From assembly GCF_000284295.1 (NCBI RefSeq), contig NC_017093.1, positions 7,006,001 through 7,070,000 on the forward strand: 64,000 bases of DNA. Reading direction: 5' to 3'. Numbering within the stretch: position 1 is the stretch's first letter; each line of letters opens with the position of its first letter. The DNA is from Actinoplanes missouriensis 431. GTDB lineage: Bacteria > Actinomycetota > Actinomycetes > Mycobacteriales > Micromonosporaceae. This document shows, piece by piece, positions 34,582 to 42,812 of the stretch. Both the position numbers and the translations under genes were made by a program. The notes under the pieces were generated by a model that saw nothing but the letters and a program-made list of their open reading frames with translations, was not told where the DNA came from and searched no databases.

Positions 34582-34653
34582 TGGGCGATACTGGGATCGA
34601 ACCAGTGACCTCTCCGGTGTGAACGGAGCGCTCTCCCGCTGAGCTAATCGCCC
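34582..34653 (-). tRNA. tRNA-Val (anticodon CAC)
   Basis: Reading the minus strand from 34653: the acceptor GGGCGAT pairs with ATCGCCC, the D-arm is GCTCAGCGGGAGAGC, the anticodon arm CTCCG / TTCACAC / CGGAG has anticodon CAC at loop positions 3-5, and the T-arm contains GGTTCGATCCC. The discriminator is A. CCA is not encoded. It reads GUG codons, which are heavily used in this high-GC genome. Confidence 0.97.
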
Positions 34654-34704
34654 TCAACGAGATGGAACTCTACTAGACGGGTTCCATCCCGCGCGAACCA
34701 GGGG

Positions 34705-35112
34705 TCAGCGTGCCTTCAGCCAGTCCAGCGCGACCTGCACCAGGTCGACGCCGAAGCTGATCCGGACGCTGGCCCAGACCACCGCCCAGATGAAGATCAG
34801 GCCGACCAGACCGACCAGGGCGCGGATCGGCAGGGACTGCCGGCCGATCCAGTGGGTCCAGTTCTGCACGTGGCGTTTGGTGAATTCGAGGACGCCGCGC
34901 GCCCAGTGGAACTCGATGGCCAGGATCGCCAGACCGAGGATCACGATCGCCCAGCCGGGGCCGGGGAACGGGATCAGCACGATGCCGACGGCCACGACCA
35001 GGCCGCCGACGACACCTACACCGATCTTGAGAGCGAGCCGCCCGGTTGAGTTGGACCGGATACGGTCGAGCACACGCACGTCTGAAGCTCCGTCGTCCGT
35101 TTTTGGACCCAT
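34705..35112 (-). CDS. TIGR02611 family membrane protein (PGPGW)
   Basis: A 135-aa membrane protein with the family signature IPFPGPGWAIVILGLAIL in the middle. It has three hydrophobic helices, one before and within the PGPGW segment and one near the C-terminus (GLVGLIFIWAVVWAS). A basic, polar N-terminus (MGPKTDDGASDVRVLDR) is probably cytosolic. The family is conserved in actinobacteria and its function is not established. It follows the tRNA-Val gene on the same strand by orientation but is upstream of it in transcription. Confidence 0.88.
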   Translation of the reverse strand: MGPKTDDGASDVRVLDRIRSNSTGRLALKIGVGVVGGLVVAVGIVLIPFPGPGWAIVILGLAILAIEFHWARGVLEFTKRHVQNWTHWIGRQSLPIRALVGLVGLIFIWAVVWASVRISFGVDLVQVALDWLKAR

Positions 35113-35388
35113 TTCATCCCCCAGTGTCCCGGAGCCCCGTCACCACCCGGGAGAAATGGACGTTACCGGAGTAAGTCAACTGCTGGACCACCCGACGCCG
35201 GGCGGAACCGAGTACCTGGGCAGAACAGGACAAGATATCGCTTTGCGTCCTGCGCGGTGGCGTTTTCGGAACCGTCTTCCCACTACTGGGTGAGATCAGC
35301 GTATGGCGGAGCGTAACGACAGGGATCACCTGAGTATGGGAAACGCGGGGTTCACCAGCCTCGCAGCGGTGCCGGGGGGAGTTCGTCC

Positions 35389-35820
35389 ATGAGTACCATT
35401 CGTCCAACGACCGTCGAGGTCGAAACCTCGCTGCGGCTCGTAGCGCCTGACGCGACGGCACTGCCCGTGCGCGCCAGTCTGCGGTACGACCCAGCCGACC
35501 CGTACGCGGTCCATGTGTTGTTCCACGCAGAATCAGCCGGTGGGGAAGCCGTGAGCTGGTCTTTCGCGCGGGAACTGCTTGTCACCGGGCTCGATGAGCC
35601 CGCGGGGATCGGCGACGTCCGGGTGTGGCCGTGGGCCACGCCGCGGGGCGATTTCGTCGCCCTGGCCTTGTCGTCGCCGGACGGCAACGCGCTGTTCGAG
35701 GTGCCGCGCAGCGTCCTGGTCCGGTTCCTGCGGCGCACCTACGTGGTGGTGCCGCGGGGGCGCGAGTCGGATCACCTGGATGTCGACGCGGCCGTCAACA
35801 GGCTGCTGGCGGGTCGATAG
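35389..35820 (+). CDS. SsgA-family sporulation/cell-division protein (SsgB-like)
   Basis: A 143-aa SsgA-like protein. The diagnostic blocks are LRLVAPDATALPVRASLRYD, DPYAVHVLFHA, WSFARELLVTGL, GIGDVRVWPW, ALSSPDGNALFEVP and LVRFLRRTYVVVP. SsgB in Streptomyces recruits FtsZ to sporulation septa, and SsgA-like proteins occur only in morphologically complex actinomycetes. ATG 35389 has GGGGGAG 7 bases upstream. A long hairpin follows the stop, so it is probably monocistronic. Whether this is the SsgB orthologue or another paralogue cannot be decided without a tree. Confidence 0.92.
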   Translation: MSTIRPTTVEVETSLRLVAPDATALPVRASLRYDPADPYAVHVLFHAESAGGEAVSWSFARELLVTGLDEPAGIGDVRVWPWATPRGDFVALALSSPDGNALFEVPRSVLVRFLRRTYVVVPRGRESDHLDVDAAVNRLLAGR

Positions 35821-35841
35821 CGGAGCATCAGCACAGCGATC

Positions 35842-35889
35842 AAAGGGCGACCCGCTCGGACACTGCCGGTCCGTGGCGGGTCTCCCTTT
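35842..35889 (+). terminator. Long hairpin after the SsgA-like gene
   Basis: AAAGGG-x-GACCCGC (35842-35855) pairs with GCGGGTC-x-CCCTTT (35876-35889), with an inner CGGAC/GTCCG stem. It starts 22 bases after the stop. An A+T-rich stretch (35890-35990) follows, the lowest-GC patch nearby. Confidence 0.7.
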
Positions 35890-36013
35890 ATCTATGTAAA
35901 AAGTCTTATTTCCGAAAAGAAATCGGAATCGAACATATAGCTAATACCGAGCTGGAAAACGGACAAATACCGCACTCGGATCACTAGAGAGTGCGTAGAC
36001 GGTCATTGACAGT

Positions 36014-36019
36014 TACCGT
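36014..36019 (+). promoter_or_regulatory. -10 element of a leaderless promoter
   Basis: TACCGT ends 7 bases before ATG 36027 and there is no ribosome site, as at the other leaderless genes in the window. Confidence 0.55.
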
Positions 36020-36026
36020 CGGCGCG

Positions 36027-36893
36027 ATGCCCGCAATGACTTCCGCCGATACGGCGCACGCGTACACCCTGCCCGACTGGGCGGGGATCAGCGGCTGCGC
36101 CCTTCCGGTGACCGCAGGCGCCGTCACCGGACTCCTCGCACACCACGCTCTCCTGCTGACCGTTACCGGTCCGCTCGTCGCCGAGGTGGACTTCACGGTC
36201 CACCGCTGCGAGCCCGGAACGCTGCTCTGGATCCGTCCGGGTCAGGCGCTCCGGGTCGAACCGGGTAAGCACGAGAGCACGACGATCGTCTTCCGGCCCG
36301 GCCTGTTCGGCCCGGACGATCTTCCCGGCCTGGCGCCCGACGATCCCGGAGGACCGGCGCGCCATCCGATCCCGCTGACCGGCAGCGCCGAGTTCGACAG
36401 CCTGGTCCGTGACGCGGCCGGCCCGCCCGGCACGACGGCGGCCGCCCTGCTCCGGCACGAGCTCGCGGCGCTGCTGTTGCGGCTGAGCCTCCTCGACCCG
36501 GCACCGGAGTCGCCGGGACACGTGGAGAGCCGGACCTTCGAGCGGTTCCGCCGCCGGCTGGAAGCGGGCTATCCGCAGACCCGCCGGGTGGAGGACTACG
36601 CGGCCGAGCTGGGCTGCTCCGTGCGTACCCTGACGCGCGCCAGCCTCGCGATCACCGGCCGGACCGCCAAGCAGGTGGTGGACGACCGCGTCGCGCTCCA
36701 GGCGCGGCGGCTCCTCGCCGCGACCTCGCTGTCGGTCGCCGAGGTGGGCCGCAACCTCGGGTTCGGGGAGCCGACCAACTTCGGCCGGTTCTTCCACCGG
36801 GAGACCGGCCTCAGCCCCGGCCAGTTCCGCGGACGATACGTGGACGAGCCGTCCGGCGGCGGGATACCCGCTCAGCGACGCCCTTCTGACTGA
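36027..36893 (+). CDS. AraC-family transcriptional regulator
   Basis: A 288-aa regulator. The N-terminal cupin-like ligand domain has VDFTVHRCEPGTLLWIRPGQ (about 55-75). The C-terminal AraC-type double helix-turn-helix (about 175-275) has VEDYAAELGCSVRTLTRA, TAKQVVDDRVALQARRLL, SVAEVGRNLGFGEPTNFGRF and GLSPGQFR. ATG 36027 is chosen on the leaderless -10 signal; an earlier in-frame ATG at 35991 would overlap that promoter. The AT-rich gap before it holds the remaining promoter elements. The inducer and targets are unknown; the adjacent Rrf2 gene follows on the same strand after 80 bases. Confidence 0.88.
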   Translation: MPAMTSADTAHAYTLPDWAGISGCALPVTAGAVTGLLAHHALLLTVTGPLVAEVDFTVHRCEPGTLLWIRPGQALRVEPGKHESTTIVFRPGLFGPDDLPGLAPDDPGGPARHPIPLTGSAEFDSLVRDAAGPPGTTAAALLRHELAALLLRLSLLDPAPESPGHVESRTFERFRRRLEAGYPQTRRVEDYAAELGCSVRTLTRASLAITGRTAKQVVDDRVALQARRLLAATSLSVAEVGRNLGFGEPTNFGRFFHRETGLSPGQFRGRYVDEPSGGGIPAQRRPSD

Positions 36894-36918
36894 CGGTGTT
36901 CATCAGTCCGTAATTCCC

Positions 36919-36937
36919 ATAAACCCCTGGGGTATAT
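36919..36937. promoter_or_regulatory. Palindromic operator candidate before the Rrf2 gene
   Basis: ATAAACCCCTGGGGTATAT is a near-perfect palindrome around T36928, 9 of 10 arm positions pairing. It ends 37 bases before the GTG of the Rrf2 regulator gene, a likely autoregulatory site. The CCCC/GGGG core also resembles sites of CsoR/CstR-type regulators. Confidence 0.5.
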
Positions 36938-36973
36938 GCGGCCGGGGGTGCATGGGCGGGGCATGATAGTCAG

Positions 36974-37429
36974 GTGCAGATCTCCGCGCGCGGTGACTAC
37001 GCGGTCCGGGCCGCCCTCAGTTTGGCGCAGGCCTATCCCGCTCTGATGTCCGCTCAGGCCATTGCCCAAGAACAAGAGATGCCTCGGAAGTTCCTCGAGG
37101 CCGTGCTCGCCGACCTTCGCCGCGCCGGCGTGGTGCGGGCACAGCGTGGCGCCGAAGGTGGTTACACGCTGTCGCACCCGCCACGCGACGTCGCGGTCGG
37201 GCAGATCATCCGGGCCGTCGACGGGCCGCTCGCCGGCGTGCGCGGCCTGCGTCCCGAGGAGACTCAGTACACGGGCGCCGCGGAGAACCTGCCGAGCCTC
37301 TGGGTGGCCGTCCGGGCGGCGGTCCGGGAGGTGCTCGACGAGGTGAGCCTCGCCGAGCTCCTCAGCGGGAAGATGCCGGCGCACGTCCGGAAACTCACGA
37401 CCCGCCCCGACGCCTGGCAGCCACGGTAA
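36974..37429 (+). CDS. Rrf2-family regulator without cluster cysteines
   Basis: A 151-aa winged-helix regulator of the Rrf2 family. It starts QISARGDYAVRAALSLAQAY, has the recognition region AQEQEMPRKFLEAVLADLRRAG and the wing VRAQRGAEGGYTLSHPP, then AVGQIIRAVDGPLA. The iron-sulfur members (IscR, NsrR, RsrR) need Cys or His ligands between residues about 90 and 110. This protein contains no Cys at all, so it is probably a CymR-like or other cluster-free sensor. GTG 36974 begins the canonical N-terminus. A palindrome 37 bases upstream may be its operator. The stop codon lies inside a 15-bp tandem repeat. Confidence 0.9.
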   Translation: MQISARGDYAVRAALSLAQAYPALMSAQAIAQEQEMPRKFLEAVLADLRRAGVVRAQRGAEGGYTLSHPPRDVAVGQIIRAVDGPLAGVRGLRPEETQYTGAAENLPSLWVAVRAAVREVLDEVSLAELLSGKMPAHVRKLTTRPDAWQPR

Positions 37430-37484
37430 GAGCAGCGGCGGTAAAAGCACCGGCGGTAAGAGCACCGGCGGTAAGAGCAGCCAC
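37425..37484. repeat. 15-bp tandem repeat across the Rrf2 stop
   Basis: Four 15-bp units beginning GGTAAGAGC or GGTAAAAGC at 37425, 37440, 37455 and 37470, with a partial fifth (GGTACGAGGAGC) at 37485. The TAA stop of the Rrf2 gene is in the first unit. Confidence 0.85.
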
Positions 37485-37569
37485 GGTACGAGGAGCAGGC
37501 TGACGTTTGTGAATCCGGCCCGGCGGGAATCGTCCGCCCATCCGCACACCGAGATGGGAGACAGATCCG

Positions 37570-37752
37570 ATGGGACTCGTGTTCCGCAGCCGCAAGAAGT
37601 TCGGCCCCCTGATTCTGAACTTCACCGAGAACGGCTACTCGTCGTGGAGCCTGAAGATCGGCCGCTGGTCCTGGAACTCCCGGACCCGCGCGCACCGCGT
37701 GGACCTGCCCGGCCCGATGTCGTGGAAGCAGGACAAGTCACGCAGCCGGTGA
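37570..37752 (+). CDS. DUF4236-like small protein
   Basis: A 60-aa basic protein. MGLVFRSRKKFGPLILNF, then a GYSSWSLKIGRWSWNS strand-rich core, fits the N-terminal DUF4236 pattern (short beta-rich proteins starting MGxxFRKR). ATG 37570 follows GGGAG by 9 bases. Its end overlaps the convergent TcmP-like gene by 15 bases. The function of the family is unknown. Confidence 0.75.
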   Translation: MGLVFRSRKKFGPLILNFTENGYSSWSLKIGRWSWNSRTRAHRVDLPGPMSWKQDKSRSR

Positions 37753-38652
37753 CGGCAGCGAGATCTCGACGTCGCCACCCAGGCGGCCGTGTTCCGGCCG
37801 CCGGGTGACCGTCCCGGCGTCGACGAGCGTGTGCAGGACCCGGGTCGCGTCGGCGGCCCGGTAGACCGTCTCGGTCATCGTGAACGTGCGCAGATCGGTC
37901 ACCGTCGCGGCGCCCACGCCGGACAGATGTGCCAGCAGCTCGCGGCGCAGCGGGCCGGGGTGGGGGGTGAGCGAGATGTCGATCAGGTGCCGCTCCGGGT
38001 CGCCGGGGTCCCGCAGCCGCACTCCGGCGAATTCATCGACCGCCCAGAGCGCCTCCTTGAAGCTCTCCAGGCTCTTCCCCGACGTGGTCGCGAAGACCAG
38101 CACCTCTCCGGGCTCCTCGCCGGTGGCCAGCTCGGCCGCGGTGACCAGCGGAAACCCGATCCGGCGATAGGGCTCGACCGCGACGCCCGGCGCGAGCGCC
38201 AGCAGGACCTCGGCAGGTTTGCCGGCGGCCACGGCCGCGACGGTGGCCGCGGCGGGCGGTTCGCCCGCGCTCGCCGCATCGAGAAAAGCAAGCAGGGGTA
38301 CGTGTGACGCCCCGGCCGCCTTCAACGCGACGGCCAGCCGGGCGTCCGTGCCACCGCCCACCGGCAGCACCGCGAGCCCGGACGCCGTGCCCGCCTCCCG
38401 CTGCGCCGCCACGAGCCGCTCACCCACCCCGGTGACGTCGTCGCCGAGCGCCACCATGGACAGTTCCCGGCCACGGGCCAGGTCGGGCAGATCGGCGAGG
38501 ACCCGTACCGCGGTCTCGGCCGCGGCGCCGCCGTCCGCGTCGGCGTAGCCGTGCACATAGGTCGCGCGCCGGGCCCGGTGCAGCGCACCGGCCGCCCAGG
38601 CTTGCAGGTGGCGGACGAGGAGTTCGCGTTTCACAGTGCCGATCGGGGACAT
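37738..38652 (-). CDS. TcmP-like protein, apparently degenerate
   Basis: A 304-aa protein. Its layout recalls three-Cys-motif partner proteins (TcmP): an N-terminal HLQAWAAGALHRARRATYVHGYAD where TcmP has the fold-starting glycine segment, a middle LLAFLDAASAG where TcmP has FxDPFG, FKEALWAVDEFAGVRLRD in the place of the MKEAMWxVD block, and a C-terminal winged-helix-like end (VYRAADATRVLHTLVDAG). The acidic and glycine residues of the presumed active site appear changed (YADADGG, DAAS). No three-Cys-motif partner gene is adjacent. The assignment is moderate and rests on block order. ATG 38652 is used; GTG seven codons in is possible. Confidence 0.5.
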   Translation of the reverse strand: MSPIGTVKRELLVRHLQAWAAGALHRARRATYVHGYADADGGAAAETAVRVLADLPDLARGRELSMVALGDDVTGVGERLVAAQREAGTASGLAVLPVGGGTDARLAVALKAAGASHVPLLAFLDAASAGEPPAAATVAAVAAGKPAEVLLALAPGVAVEPYRRIGFPLVTAAELATGEEPGEVLVFATTSGKSLESFKEALWAVDEFAGVRLRDPGDPERHLIDISLTPHPGPLRRELLAHLSGVGAATVTDLRTFTMTETVYRAADATRVLHTLVDAGTVTRRPEHGRLGGDVEISLPSPAA

Positions 38653-38717
38653 ACCGCGTTTCTACCCTGTCCACTTCGCAGCTCGAAACTTGTACCTACG
38701 GTATTCAACCGAGCACT

Positions 38718-40295
38718 ATGAGATACATGGCCCCTCCGCTCGCTGAACTCACCGCCCAGGCGCAGACGCTCTCGTCCGCCGGTGACCTCGCGGGCGCCCG
38801 GGCATTGCTGGACCGGGTGCTGCGCGACGCCAACGCCGATCCCCGCCGCGCCACCGCCGACCTCGCCATCGCCGCCGCCCTGCACGCCCGGGTGCTGATC
38901 GCGCTCGGCGACCCGCAGGCCGCCCGGCTCTGGGCCGCGTTCGCGCACGCCGCCGAGGAGCGGCTGCACGGTGCCCGCGACGAGCGCACGATCGCGGCGG
39001 CCGCGACGCACGCGGCGGTGCTCCAGCGGATCGGCCAGCACGGGCGGGCCGCGCTGGTCTACAACGACCTGGTCGGCGAGCTCGCCCGGCTGGACGGCCC
39101 GCAGGCGCCCCGGGTGCTCGCCGCCGAGGCGGACCTGGCGATCGCCGAGCACGCGGCCGGCCACTGCGGCCCGGCCCGCGCCCGGCTCGCCCGGGCCTGG
39201 CGGCTGCACCGGGAGGCGCACGGCGACGCCGCCCCGGCCGGCATCAAGATGCTGGCCCGGCTCGGCGCCATGGAACGTGAGTGCGGCCGCGACGCCGAGG
39301 CCGCCGAGCATCTCGCGCTCGCCCAGGAGCTGAGCTCGCGGTACCTGCCGTCCGACCACCCGCTGGCCCGGCAGGCCGCGCGGCTGTCCAGCGCCAAGCC
39401 GTCCGGCCGGCACGCCTGCGGCGCGACCGAGCAGCCCGGCGGGCAGACCGGCGGCACACCGTTCCGGCCGTTCCCCCGCCGGCCGACGGTCAGCGACCCA
39501 GGCCCGGTGACGCCGCCGCCCTACCCGGCCGAGGCGCCCGGCATGCCCCCGCCGGACGACCGGCCCACCGACCCGCGGGGCACGGTCTACCCCATCGAGG
39601 GCGACGAGATGCCGCCGCCGGACAACCGGCCCACCGACCCCAACGGAACCGTCTACCAGCAGCCGCTCTATCTCAGCGACGTGCACCGGCTGCCCGGCGA
39701 CCTGACCGGGCGGCACGCCCGCGCCGACACCCCGCCACCCCTGCCCGGGCATCGCGCCCCGGACTACGACGAGGAGGGGAAACCGGCGCCGGTGGGGACG
39801 GCTCTGCCCGTACCCACCGAGGAACCGCGACGGAACCGCCCGGCGCACCCCCTGCTGCTCGCGGCGGCCCTGGCCGGCGGCGTCGCCGCCGCGGCCGCCG
39901 TGGTGATCCTGACCCTGCCGGACGCGGACGGCGCCACCGGGCAGCAGGCCGCTCCCCCCGCCTCCGCGCCACTCGCCTCCGCGCCGGCGGCATCCGCCCC
40001 GGTCGAGAAGACGACCGCCGCCGGCGAGCCCGGAGCGCCGCAGAACCTGCGGCTGCGTGACAACGGGGACAGCGTCTCGCTGGAGTGGGTGTACCCGAAG
40101 GGTGCCGGCGGGCCGGTGCACGTGGCCGCCGGCAAGGACGGCGCCGAGCCGAGGAAGTTCCAGGAGCTGCCGGCCGGGGCCGCCGACTACATGGTCTACA
40201 GCCTCAGCAGCACGGCGAACTACTGCTTTCGGGTCGCGGTCGAGTACAGCGCCGACCGGATCGCCGACTCCGCGCCGGTCTGCACGAACCGGTGA
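38718..40295 (+). CDS. TPR protein with Pro-rich linker, TM helix and FnIII-like end
   Basis: A 525-aa protein. Residues about 5-220 are Ala-rich TPR helices (AGDLAGARALLDRVL, RIGQHGRAALVYNDLV). A Pro-rich cytosolic linker (about 240-375) contains a repeated MPPPDxRPTDPxGTVY unit. One transmembrane helix (about 379-401) follows, then a Ser/Ala/Pro stalk and a fibronectin-III-like domain (GAPQNLRLRDNGDSVSLEW to the Cys-containing end). The TPR part is thus inside and the FnIII-like part outside. ATG 38718 is used; ATG 38727 is possible. A possible -10 (TACGGT) is at 38697. The next gene also has TPRs plus GGDEF. Confidence 0.75.
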   Translation: MRYMAPPLAELTAQAQTLSSAGDLAGARALLDRVLRDANADPRRATADLAIAAALHARVLIALGDPQAARLWAAFAHAAEERLHGARDERTIAAAATHAAVLQRIGQHGRAALVYNDLVGELARLDGPQAPRVLAAEADLAIAEHAAGHCGPARARLARAWRLHREAHGDAAPAGIKMLARLGAMERECGRDAEAAEHLALAQELSSRYLPSDHPLARQAARLSSAKPSGRHACGATEQPGGQTGGTPFRPFPRRPTVSDPGPVTPPPYPAEAPGMPPPDDRPTDPRGTVYPIEGDEMPPPDNRPTDPNGTVYQQPLYLSDVHRLPGDLTGRHARADTPPPLPGHRAPDYDEEGKPAPVGTALPVPTEEPRRNRPAHPLLLAAALAGGVAAAAAVVILTLPDADGATGQQAAPPASAPLASAPAASAPVEKTTAAGEPGAPQNLRLRDNGDSVSLEWVYPKGAGGPVHVAAGKDGAEPRKFQELPAGAADYMVYSLSSTANYCFRVAVEYSADRIADSAPVCTNR

Positions 40296-40385
40296 GTCGC
40301 AACCGATTCGCAACCCGCCGAAACCCGTCCTGCCACCGAGCCGCCGCAGTGTTGGACGTCACGGTGATCGAGGAAAGTAGGGCCA

Positions 40386-41954
40386 GTGACGACCGAGACG
40401 GCGAACTGTGCCCCCGCCCTCGACGCGCTGGAACGCGCCGTCGAGGAGCTCGAGGGCCGTCCCATGTCACAGTTCCGCGCCGTTCGGGCCCCGGCCGAGG
40501 AGGTCGAACGGCAGGCCCGTGAGCTCGGCGCCGACGAGCTGGCGCAGCGTGCCCTGCTGCTGCGCGCCGCGGTCCTGCTCCGCGACGGCCGCACCGGCGA
40601 GGGCGGACAGCTCGCCCACCAGGTGCGCGCCTGGGCGGAACAGAACAACGTGCCGTACGTGCTGGCCCGGGCGCACCGGGAGCTCTCCATCTTCTACCGG
40701 GCCGTCGGCGACTTCTCCGAGGGCCTGACCCACGCCGTGCAGAGCGTCGCCATGCTGCCCGAGGACGTGCCGGGCAACGTGCGGGCGCGGCACCTGCTGT
40801 CGCTCTCCGTCGCGCTGGAGGAGGGCGGCTCGCCGATGGACGGCGAACGCCGGGCCCGGGAGGCCCTCGCCCTGGCGGCGGCCGCCGGTGACACCGAGCT
40901 GACCGTGCTGGTGCTGAACAACCTGGCGTACAGCGCGTTCGAGCTGGACGACGAGCCGTCCGCGCGGATGCTGGTCGGCCAGATGCAGGAGATCCAGCAG
41001 CGGACCGGGCACCGGTTCGGCGCCAACGAGATCGACACGATGGCCCGGGTCGAGCTGATGGGCGACAGGTTCGACGCCGTCGAGGAGCTGCTGCTGCCGG
41101 TCCTCGCCGACCAGGTCGCCGCGAACGAGGGCGACGCCGTCGCCGAATGCCTGCTCACGCTCGCACTGACCCGCCGCCGCAGCGGACGGTTCGACGCCGC
41201 GCAGGAGGCGCTCGACGCGGCCCGGGTGCTCTGCGCCGAACGGGAGCTCGCCGCGGTCAGCGCCCGGGTCCGCGAGGAGCAGGCCGCGCTGTACGCCGCG
41301 ACCGGTCGCTTCGCCGAGGCCTACGAGGAGCACCGCGCCTTCCACGCCGAGTCCAGCGCGCTGCACTCGGCGCAGCGGGACGCCCGGGCCCGCGCGCTGC
41401 AGGCCGTCTTCGAGGCGAACGAGGCCCGCCGGGTCAGCGAGCACTTCCGCGAGATGGCCCACCGGGACGCGCTGACCGGCCTCTACAACCGCCGTTACAT
41501 CAACGAGCGGGTGCCGGCCCTGCTCCTGGAGGCCGCCGCCCGCCGTCGCCCGCTCTCCCTCGCCATCGTCGACCTGGACCACTTCAAACGGATCAACGAC
41601 ACGTTCTCGCACACCACCGGCGACACCGTCCTGCAGCACATCGCGGAGCTGCTGGTGGAGGCCGCCGGCACGTCCGGCACGGCGGCCCGGATGGGCGGCG
41701 AGGAGTTCCTGCTGATCTATCCGGGCGTCGAGGCCGACGAGGCGGCGGAGCGCTGCGAGCGGCTCCGGCTGCGGATCCGCGCGCACGGCTGGGAGCCGAT
41801 CACCGGCGCCGTCCCGGTGACCACGAGCGTGGGGGTGACGACTACGCCGGACGGCCGGGGCACCTTCTCGGCGCTGCTCTCCCAGGCGGACCGCAACCTC
41901 TATGCCGCGAAGCGCACCGGCCGCGACCGGGTGACGACCGACGCCTGCGGGTAA
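40386..41954 (+). CDS. TPR-GGDEF diguanylate cyclase
   Basis: A 522-aa soluble protein. Residues about 10-330 are TPR-like helical repeats for protein binding. A coiled linker (residues about 330-355) leads into a GGDEF domain (about 355-520): HRDALTGLYNRRYI, VDLDHFKRINDTFSH, active site GGEEF at 437-441, TSVGVTT and ADRNLYAAKRTGRDRV. All catalytic residues for making c-di-GMP are present. The RxxD product-inhibition site before GGEEF is absent, so the enzyme may be insensitive to feedback. c-di-GMP controls development through BldD in actinomycetes. GTG 40386 is the start; the ribosome site is weak. Confidence 0.92.
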   Translation: MTTETANCAPALDALERAVEELEGRPMSQFRAVRAPAEEVERQARELGADELAQRALLLRAAVLLRDGRTGEGGQLAHQVRAWAEQNNVPYVLARAHRELSIFYRAVGDFSEGLTHAVQSVAMLPEDVPGNVRARHLLSLSVALEEGGSPMDGERRAREALALAAAAGDTELTVLVLNNLAYSAFELDDEPSARMLVGQMQEIQQRTGHRFGANEIDTMARVELMGDRFDAVEELLLPVLADQVAANEGDAVAECLLTLALTRRRSGRFDAAQEALDAARVLCAERELAAVSARVREEQAALYAATGRFAEAYEEHRAFHAESSALHSAQRDARARALQAVFEANEARRVSEHFREMAHRDALTGLYNRRYINERVPALLLEAAARRRPLSLAIVDLDHFKRINDTFSHTTGDTVLQHIAELLVEAAGTSGTAARMGGEEFLLIYPGVEADEAAERCERLRLRIRAHGWEPITGAVPVTTSVGVTTTPDGRGTFSALLSQADRNLYAAKRTGRDRVTTDACG

Positions 41955-41964
41955 CAGACCACAG

Positions 41965-42762
41965 GTGCCGATCTTCCACAGCCGCTGGACCACCGTTGCC
42001 GGACTCCGCACCCATGACCGGTTCTGCACAGCGTCGCCGGGCCTGCCGGTGGTCTTCGTGCACGGGCTCGCGGTTTCGCACCGCTATCTCCTGCCGACCG
42101 CCCGCGCCCTGGCCGGCCGGCATCCGGTGCTGGTCCCGGACCTGCCCGGCTTCGGCCGCAGCGACAAGCCGCCGGCAGCCTGGGACGTCACCCGGCACGG
42201 GGACCACCTGGGCGCCTGGCTGGACACGCTCGGTCTCGGCCCGGTCTGCCTGGCCGGGCACTCGTTCGGCGCCGAGGTGGTCGCGCGTCTCGCCGCCGAC
42301 CGGCCCGCGCTGGTGGCCGGGCTCGTGCTGGCCGGCCCGACCGCCGATCCGGTGGCCCGATCGCGGTCCGGCCTGATCCGCCGGTTCCTGGTGGACATGC
42401 TGGTGGAAGCACCCGCCCAGGCACCGATGATCGCCCGGGACGCGCTGCAGGCCGGGCTGTGGCGTGTGCTCGCGACAGTGGATCACTCGGTCCGCAACCG
42501 GATCGAAGACGACCTGGCCCGGCTCCCGGTGCGCCCCCTGATCCTCGGCGGCGAGCTCGATCCGATCGCCCCGCTGCGCTGGCGGGCGAGCGTCACGAGC
42601 GCTACCGGCGGGGTGGCGATCACGATTCCCCGGGCGGCCCACAACGTGATGACGACGTCGGGCCGGCGCAGCGCGGATGCCATCGCGGGCTTTCTTTCGA
42701 TGGGTACGCGCAGAGCAGTCCCCGACCGCAGCGTGATCAGTCCCGTCGTTCCCCGCCCCTGA
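41965..42762 (+). CDS. Alpha/beta-fold hydrolase
   Basis: A 265-aa hydrolase. FVHGLAVS is the oxyanion strand, PDLPGFGRSDKP the next loop, GHSFGAE the nucleophile elbow (Ser), and the end has GELDPIAP (Asp region) and RAAHNVMT (His). The fold is that of esterases and haloalkane-type hydrolases; the substrate is unknown. GTG 41965 starts 10 bases after the cyclase stop, so co-transcription is likely. The C-terminal 15 residues after the His are not typical and probably unstructured. Confidence 0.88.
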   Translation: MPIFHSRWTTVAGLRTHDRFCTASPGLPVVFVHGLAVSHRYLLPTARALAGRHPVLVPDLPGFGRSDKPPAAWDVTRHGDHLGAWLDTLGLGPVCLAGHSFGAEVVARLAADRPALVAGLVLAGPTADPVARSRSGLIRRFLVDMLVEAPAQAPMIARDALQAGLWRVLATVDHSVRNRIEDDLARLPVRPLILGGELDPIAPLRWRASVTSATGGVAITIPRAAHNVMTTSGRRSADAIAGFLSMGTRRAVPDRSVISPVVPRP

Positions 42763-42812
42763 CGGGCGCGGGCCGGCGCGACCCGCCGCCGGCCCCGGCG
42801 CGGGGCCGGGCT

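Noticed and set aside
34380..34620. An open frame reading through the terminator and tRNA-Val (ending VGDTGIEPVTS)
   Set aside because: That peptide is a well-known artefact of translating antisense tRNA; there is no independent evidence of a gene.
34582..34653. tRNA-Val as an attachment site of an integrated element
   Set aside because: No integrase and no second copy of the tRNA 3' end were seen in the window.
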